Origin: Climacteris rufus
Taxonomy: Eukaryota; Chordata; Aves; Passeriformes; Climacteridae
Length of the DNA stretch: 64,000 bases
Direction: 5' to 3'
Assembly: GCA_013398175.1 (NCBI GenBank)
Contig: VZRZ01002682.1
Location: forward strand, 29,025-93,024
A model generated the notes under the pieces. That model was given only the letters and a program-made list of their open reading frames with translations, was not told the origin of the DNA and did no database searches. Position 1 is the first letter of the stretch. Every line of letters begins with the position of its first letter. Shown in pieces: positions 62,001 through 64,000 of the stretch. A program made the position numbers and the translations under genes.

Positions 62001-64000
62001 CAAGCCCCAAACAGAAATTCCCCAAGTGCTGTTCTTGGAAGAGGAAGAGGAGATGTGTGATAATGGAGCCACTGGAAACCTGCAGAAAAGTTTGGGAAAG
62101 GCAGGCAGGAGAAAACACAGGCCAAGTATAGTAGAAGAGGAAGGAAAAGGCAGTTGAAAAAAGGGAGGACAAAAGAAGAAGCAGCATGAACAAAGAGAAA
62201 AATAAACCTGCCAAGATAACTGTTTATCTCTCCTTGCACTGACAGATCTTGGAAGGCTGCCTGACATGTCTTTTGTTGGAGCATGAAAGGAGAACCCGTG
62301 TCATTTCCTCCACTTGATAACTCCTTGCCTCCATGGCAATAACCCAGTACTTGCAAACTATAAAAGTTATTTATCTGCATATACTGTTCAAAACCTTTCC
62401 ACCAAATTTACTTCAAACCACCCAATGAGGCACTTTATACAACTGGACCAACCTGCTTGCAAGATCTGGTGATTGCTCCCCCTTTCAGTTCCCCTTTCCC
62501 ACCCTCCACCTGCCCACCAGTTTACTTTGGGCCATAAAACCACCACAATAACCTCCCCAAACAAGGGCTGTGACCACGTGTGTGTTTACACTAAACAGCA
62601 GGGAGCTGATCTCAACTTCTGTGAATTACAGCAATATAGATAGTGATCTGATGGGTGCTAGGGTTATCCTGCTGCTCCTTCTCACTAACAGGATTCTCTC
62701 AATTATTAGCAGCACTTAACATGGTCAGAATCACTTTAAATAAGTCTGTCTTGGTCAACAGGCTGCCTCCATCACAGTCCCTCTCGGTTTGGAAAGTGTT
62801 ATCTATGGTTTGCGTTTTTGAAGAGATTTGGGAAACAGAAGAGCTTGTTCTGGTCAAAAGTATTTTTTTTTTTAGAGGAAAAAACCATATAAACTAAAGT
62901 TTTGCTTCATGAAGACATGGTGGGGAGTTCCACCGCTCCCACTTCACAAGGAGTTGGGGAAAAGTTAGCAAGGGGGAGACAGACAGGAGGAAATTTCCTA
63001 GGTGTTTTAGGGGGAAAGAATCTTCCACTTTTAAGCGCCCCTAGTGCCAGAGATCTTCTCTGAGACCCACCCCTGTGCTTTTAGGATGAGCGTGGATTTG
63101 ATGAGACTTCCCAATCTCTGACTGCAGGAAAAGTCTCTCTGGAGTTCCTGTTCGGGGCAGCGTCAAACCCTGCCAAATGCCAAAATCTCGGGCAGTCCAG
63201 GGGCTCCCAGTTTGGAAAAACCTCTGACTATCAATTCCAGCTGCCCCTCTGGTACTTCGGAATCATCTCACCCCACCTCAGCTGGGAGAAGGGGCGGATG
63301 CTGAGGTCTTGGTGCTGGATGACTTTCCCAGGGTGGCAGAGGAGCAGCACCAGGTGTCCCAGTCTGCTCCAAACACTGGATCACCCAGCGTTTCCCCGTG
63401 CCTCTGCTTTCAAAGTGGTCATTTTGGGCTTAACTGTATTTTTAAGTATTTTAACGACTTTGCTTAAAGAGCAGTTCATGCTGCCTATCTGCTGCCCAGC
63501 CCTATTCCAGACTTTATCTTAATGAATGACCATCGCCAGTACAAACATCCCCGCTGGAACACTTCGGTAGGAACCCTGATAGCGGTTTTGTGTTTAATTC
63601 ACTGATTACAGGCCAGAAATAAACTCAATAGTTTTTTTCCTCCCAGTGTTTCACCGTAATCCCCTATCTTTCCCCTTCCTTCTGCCGTCTCTGTCGGTGT
63701 CCGGAGGGGCGAGCCAGCGGGAGCCGCGGAACCGTGTCCCTCCCGGAGGGCAGCGCCGGGGCCGGGGCCAGGAGGGTCTCGGCCGGATGGGGAGCACCGG
63801 GCACCTCCGAAATGCCCTCCCGGGGGCGGTCCGGGCCGCCCGACCCCCTCCCTCGCGGAGCCCCGGGGGCGGCGGGGACCGGGGGGATGCGGGGCCGGGG
63901 GGATGCGGGGAGTGCCGGGAGGGCGGCGGAGCAGGGGAGCGCCTTTCCCGGAGCGGGTCCAGCCTTACCTGGACCAGTAGGGGTCGGCGCCGCCATCCCG
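46897..64000 (-). CDS. SLC17A9: SLC17A9, vesicular nucleotide transporter (VNUT), 13 exons, N-terminus off the window
   Basis: Joined exons give 427 residues in a continuous frame with twelve GT-AG introns. Human SLC17A9 has 436 residues (from memory), so about nine N-terminal residues are missing. It is a major facilitator superfamily carrier of the SLC17 family that loads ATP and other nucleotides into secretory vesicles, driven by membrane potential and dependent on chloride. Twelve membrane segments can be traced. TM1 and TM2 are in exon 2, and TM4 carries the arginine (visible residue 116, in MTSSRFLMG) that matches human R119, reported as essential. Exon 8 has FNVVPWLVAIPASLFSGFLS, and TM12 ends in GLCTFLLFG before a short tail EAQRVDTDSAYVDL. 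The CpG-rich DNA at the right edge is the promoter side. In intron-phase pattern and length nothing suggests a pseudogene. Confidence 0.96.
47168..47197 (-). CDS. SLC17A9: SLC17A9 exon 12 (30-bp microexon)
   Basis: Acceptor TTCTTTCCAG, donor GTAAAG. It encodes GVANTGGALLG (shared codons at both ends), the start of TM11. Its 30 bases keep frame, so skipping it would remove ten residues from a membrane helix without a frameshift. Confidence 0.93.
   Translation of the reverse strand, partial: GLQIQVEPS
47310..47482 (-). mobile_element. CR1-type LINE fragment in SLC17A9 intron 11
   Basis: On the + strand it reads ACTGGTTTGGGTAGAAATGG, CCATGGCAGGGACACCTTCC and CCAACCTGGCCTTGGACACT. These are reverse-complement CR1 3' phrases, so the element lies in the same orientation as SLC17A9. 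It begins about 110 bases upstream of exon 12 in transcript order. Confidence 0.87.
47730..47785 (-). CDS. SLC17A9: SLC17A9 exon 11
   Basis: Acceptor TTCTCACCAG, donor GTAAGG. It encodes SGISVNVQDLAPSCAGLLFG with shared end codons. This is a highly conserved SLC17 stretch between TM10 and TM11. Confidence 0.95.
48224..48339 (-). CDS. SLC17A9: SLC17A9 exon 10
   Basis: Acceptor TTTTTTCCAG, donor GTAAGG. It encodes visible residues 307-344: TM9 around VSSIFALCLGQTSSFC and TM10 around IVFASASVGLQTFNH. Confidence 0.95.
48866..48900 (-). CDS. SLC17A9: SLC17A9 exon 9 (35-bp microexon)
   Basis: Acceptor CTTTTCCAG, donor GTAAGA. It encodes GYRTITIRKFMQ, the cytoplasmic loop before TM9. It is too small to stand out as a reading frame but bridges exons 8 and 10 in phase and matches the mammalian protein. 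Confidence 0.93.
49202..49289 (-). CDS. SLC17A9: SLC17A9 exon 8
   Basis: Acceptor TTCCTTTCAG, donor GTGAGA. It encodes GWVFNVVPWLVAIPASLFSG followed by FLSDHLINQ, almost identical to the human segment recalled. It contributes TM8 and a second MFS-type GxxSD loop. Confidence 0.96.
49290..51282 (-). other. SLC17A9: SLC17A9 intron 7
   Basis: A two-kilobase intron with GT-AG ends. No repeat family or nested gene was recognised. An AT-rich part (about 50400-51000) contrasts with GC-richer ends. Confidence 0.85.
51283..51379 (-). CDS. SLC17A9: SLC17A9 exon 7
   Basis: Acceptor GTATTTTCAG, donor GTGGGT. It encodes WAVIIAQLSTASTFFTLLSW and LPTFFKETFPESK: TM7 and the conserved WLPTFF motif of vesicular SLC17 carriers. 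Confidence 0.95.
52282..52378 (-). CDS. SLC17A9: SLC17A9 exon 6
   Basis: Acceptor CCCTTGCAG, donor GTAGGC, which is a weak donor. It encodes ELIIPIDYLTRGLSISKQTK and VPWKQLFRKAPIW, the central cytoplasmic loop. This loop is the part least like human. Confidence 0.93.
52379..53196 (-). other. SLC17A9: SLC17A9 intron 5
   Basis: 818 bases with GT-AG ends. No recognisable repeat or gene inside. Confidence 0.85.
53197..53327 (-). CDS. SLC17A9: SLC17A9 exon 5
   Basis: Acceptor CCCTTGCAG, donor GTGAGT. It encodes visible residues 158-200: TLVIGAAGSLLLDWYGWESV followed by TM6 and KYLLGEK. Confidence 0.95.
53420..53650 (-). mobile_element. CR1-type LINE fragment in SLC17A9 intron 4
   Basis: The + strand shows GAATCCCAGAATGGTTTGGG, GCAGGGACACCTTCCACTAT and TTCTCTGGGCAGCCTGTGCA, which are inverted CR1 3' phrases. 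The element is in the transcript orientation of SLC17A9 and begins about 90 bases from exon 5. Confidence 0.88.
54267..54366 (-). CDS. SLC17A9: SLC17A9 exon 4
   Basis: Acceptor TGCTCACAG, donor GTGAGT. It encodes VYFPSLASLLSQRVRESERA and FTYSTVGTGSQFG. This is the conserved end of TM4, the cytoplasmic RESERA loop and the start of TM5. Confidence 0.95.
54990..55129 (-). CDS. SLC17A9: SLC17A9 exon 3
   Basis: Acceptor TCTTCCAG, donor GTGAGA. It encodes IGGEKVLLLSASAWGFLTVL, then TM4 with MTSSRFLMGLLQ. The arginine in SSRF is the equivalent of the one reported as essential for nucleotide transport in human VNUT. Confidence 0.96.
55130..56205 (-). other. SLC17A9: SLC17A9 intron 2
   Basis: 1,076 bases, holding the CR1 fragment at 55880-56092. 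Nothing else recognisable. Confidence 0.85.
55880..56092 (-). mobile_element. CR1-type LINE fragment in SLC17A9 intron 2
   Basis: The + strand reads CTAGAGTCACAGACTGGTTT, GGGTTGGAAAGGACCTTAAA and CACTTCCAGGGATGAGATAT, an inverted CR1 3' end. It lies about 115 bases after exon 2 in transcript order. Confidence 0.88.
56206..56403 (-). CDS. SLC17A9: SLC17A9 exon 2
   Basis: Acceptor CCCCTGCAG, donor GTACTG (weak). It encodes RPESRVWMLLLLLGTCLLYC, then ARVTAPICAVALSSSF, KQSGVVLSSFFWGYCLTQII and GGHISD. It holds TM1, TM2 and the first half of MFS motif A. The junction codon to exon 3 is CAA (Gln), where human has Arg. Confidence 0.96.
56404..63968 (-). other. SLC17A9: SLC17A9 intron 1
   Basis: The largest intron, 7.6 kb. 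Its first 300 bases (63690-63968) belong to the promoter CpG island. A stretch at about 58430-59020 has the texture of regulatory DNA. No nested gene or clear transposon was recognised; frames of up to about 170 codons near 60230-60750 look like GC-rich chance frames. Confidence 0.85.
58430..59020. promoter_or_regulatory. Candidate regulatory block H in SLC17A9 intron 1
   Basis: AT-rich, non-repetitive sequence with scattered CpGs (GATCGACGG, ACAACGGC, CTTCCTCCGTAGG, AATGACGTGC) and CATTCTATATTC / CCTAATTATAG elements. It stands out from the GC-richer intron around it. Regulatory function is inferred. Confidence 0.22.
63690..64000. promoter_or_regulatory. SLC17A9: CpG island at the SLC17A9 5' end
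   Basis: Very GC-rich and CpG-dense to the right edge, covering exon 1 and the start of intron 1. It contains an exact 16-bp tandem duplication (CCGGGGGGATGCGGGG at 63879-63894 and 63895-63910). Such an island usually marks the promoter; the transcription start lies beyond the window. Confidence 0.75.
63969..64000 (-). CDS. SLC17A9: SLC17A9 exon 1 (partial, start codon beyond the window)
   Basis: The donor CCAG|GTAAGG is at 63968-63963. Exon 2 begins in a phase that requires two leftover bases, so exon 1 reads RDGGADPYWS before the shared Arg. This aligns with human RRDMAGDTQWSRPE (recalled). The ATG at 63996-63994, in good Kozak context, is in the wrong frame for this protein, so the true start must lie past position 64000. 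Confidence 0.85.

Noticed and set aside
63664..63996. A 110-codon - strand frame starting MAAPTPTGP as the SLC17A9 start
   Set aside because: After its ninth codon it runs into intron 1, and spliced to exon 2 it gives the wrong phase for the conserved RPESRVW sequence.

Overview
The window looks like nuclear DNA of a bird, perhaps a passerine. Repeat content is low, and the only interspersed repeats I recognise are six short 3'-end pieces of CR1-type LINEs. The two recognisable genes are vertebrate genes that are neighbours in human (20q13.33, from memory). There are three assembly gaps (3978-4096, 25889-25978, 43612-43731), each inside or next to a low-complexity tract. I see no bacterial, viral or CRISPR content, and no tRNA or rRNA.

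Layout. 1-4096 is non-coding flank with a small CpG-rich patch (about 520-745) and an unusually long stop-free frame (2893-3977) that runs into the first gap. 4097-5775 holds BHLHE23 on the + strand: a single-exon coding sequence for a 224-residue neural bHLH repressor, with TATA box, strong Kozak context and two overlapping AATAAA signals. 5776-44447 is a gene-poor, mostly AT-rich interval of about 38 kb with no gene I can support. It holds CR1 fragments, simple repeats, a 21-bp minisatellite and several blocks whose retained CpGs and homeodomain/POU-like sites suggest enhancers. 46897-64000 is SLC17A9 on the - strand (vesicular nucleotide transporter, VNUT). I assembled 13 exons joined by 12 GT-AG introns in a continuous frame. 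They give 427 residues and lack only the extreme N-terminus, which lies past the right edge.

BHLHE23 and SLC17A9 converge, as in human, so the interval between their 3' ends is a conserved gene-poor block and a natural place for BHLHE23 regulatory DNA. The genes have unrelated jobs: BHLHE23 is a nuclear transcription factor of retinal bipolar and other neurons, and SLC17A9 loads ATP into secretory vesicles.

I found no convincing undescribed system. The items most worth checking are the 361-codon open frame at 2893-3977, the out-of-frame ATG in strong Kozak context in SLC17A9 exon 1, the conserved cysteine tetrad at the BHLHE23 C-terminus, the higher-order structure of the 21-bp minisatellite, a perfect 16-bp-arm hairpin at 32762-32798, and the candidate enhancer blocks.
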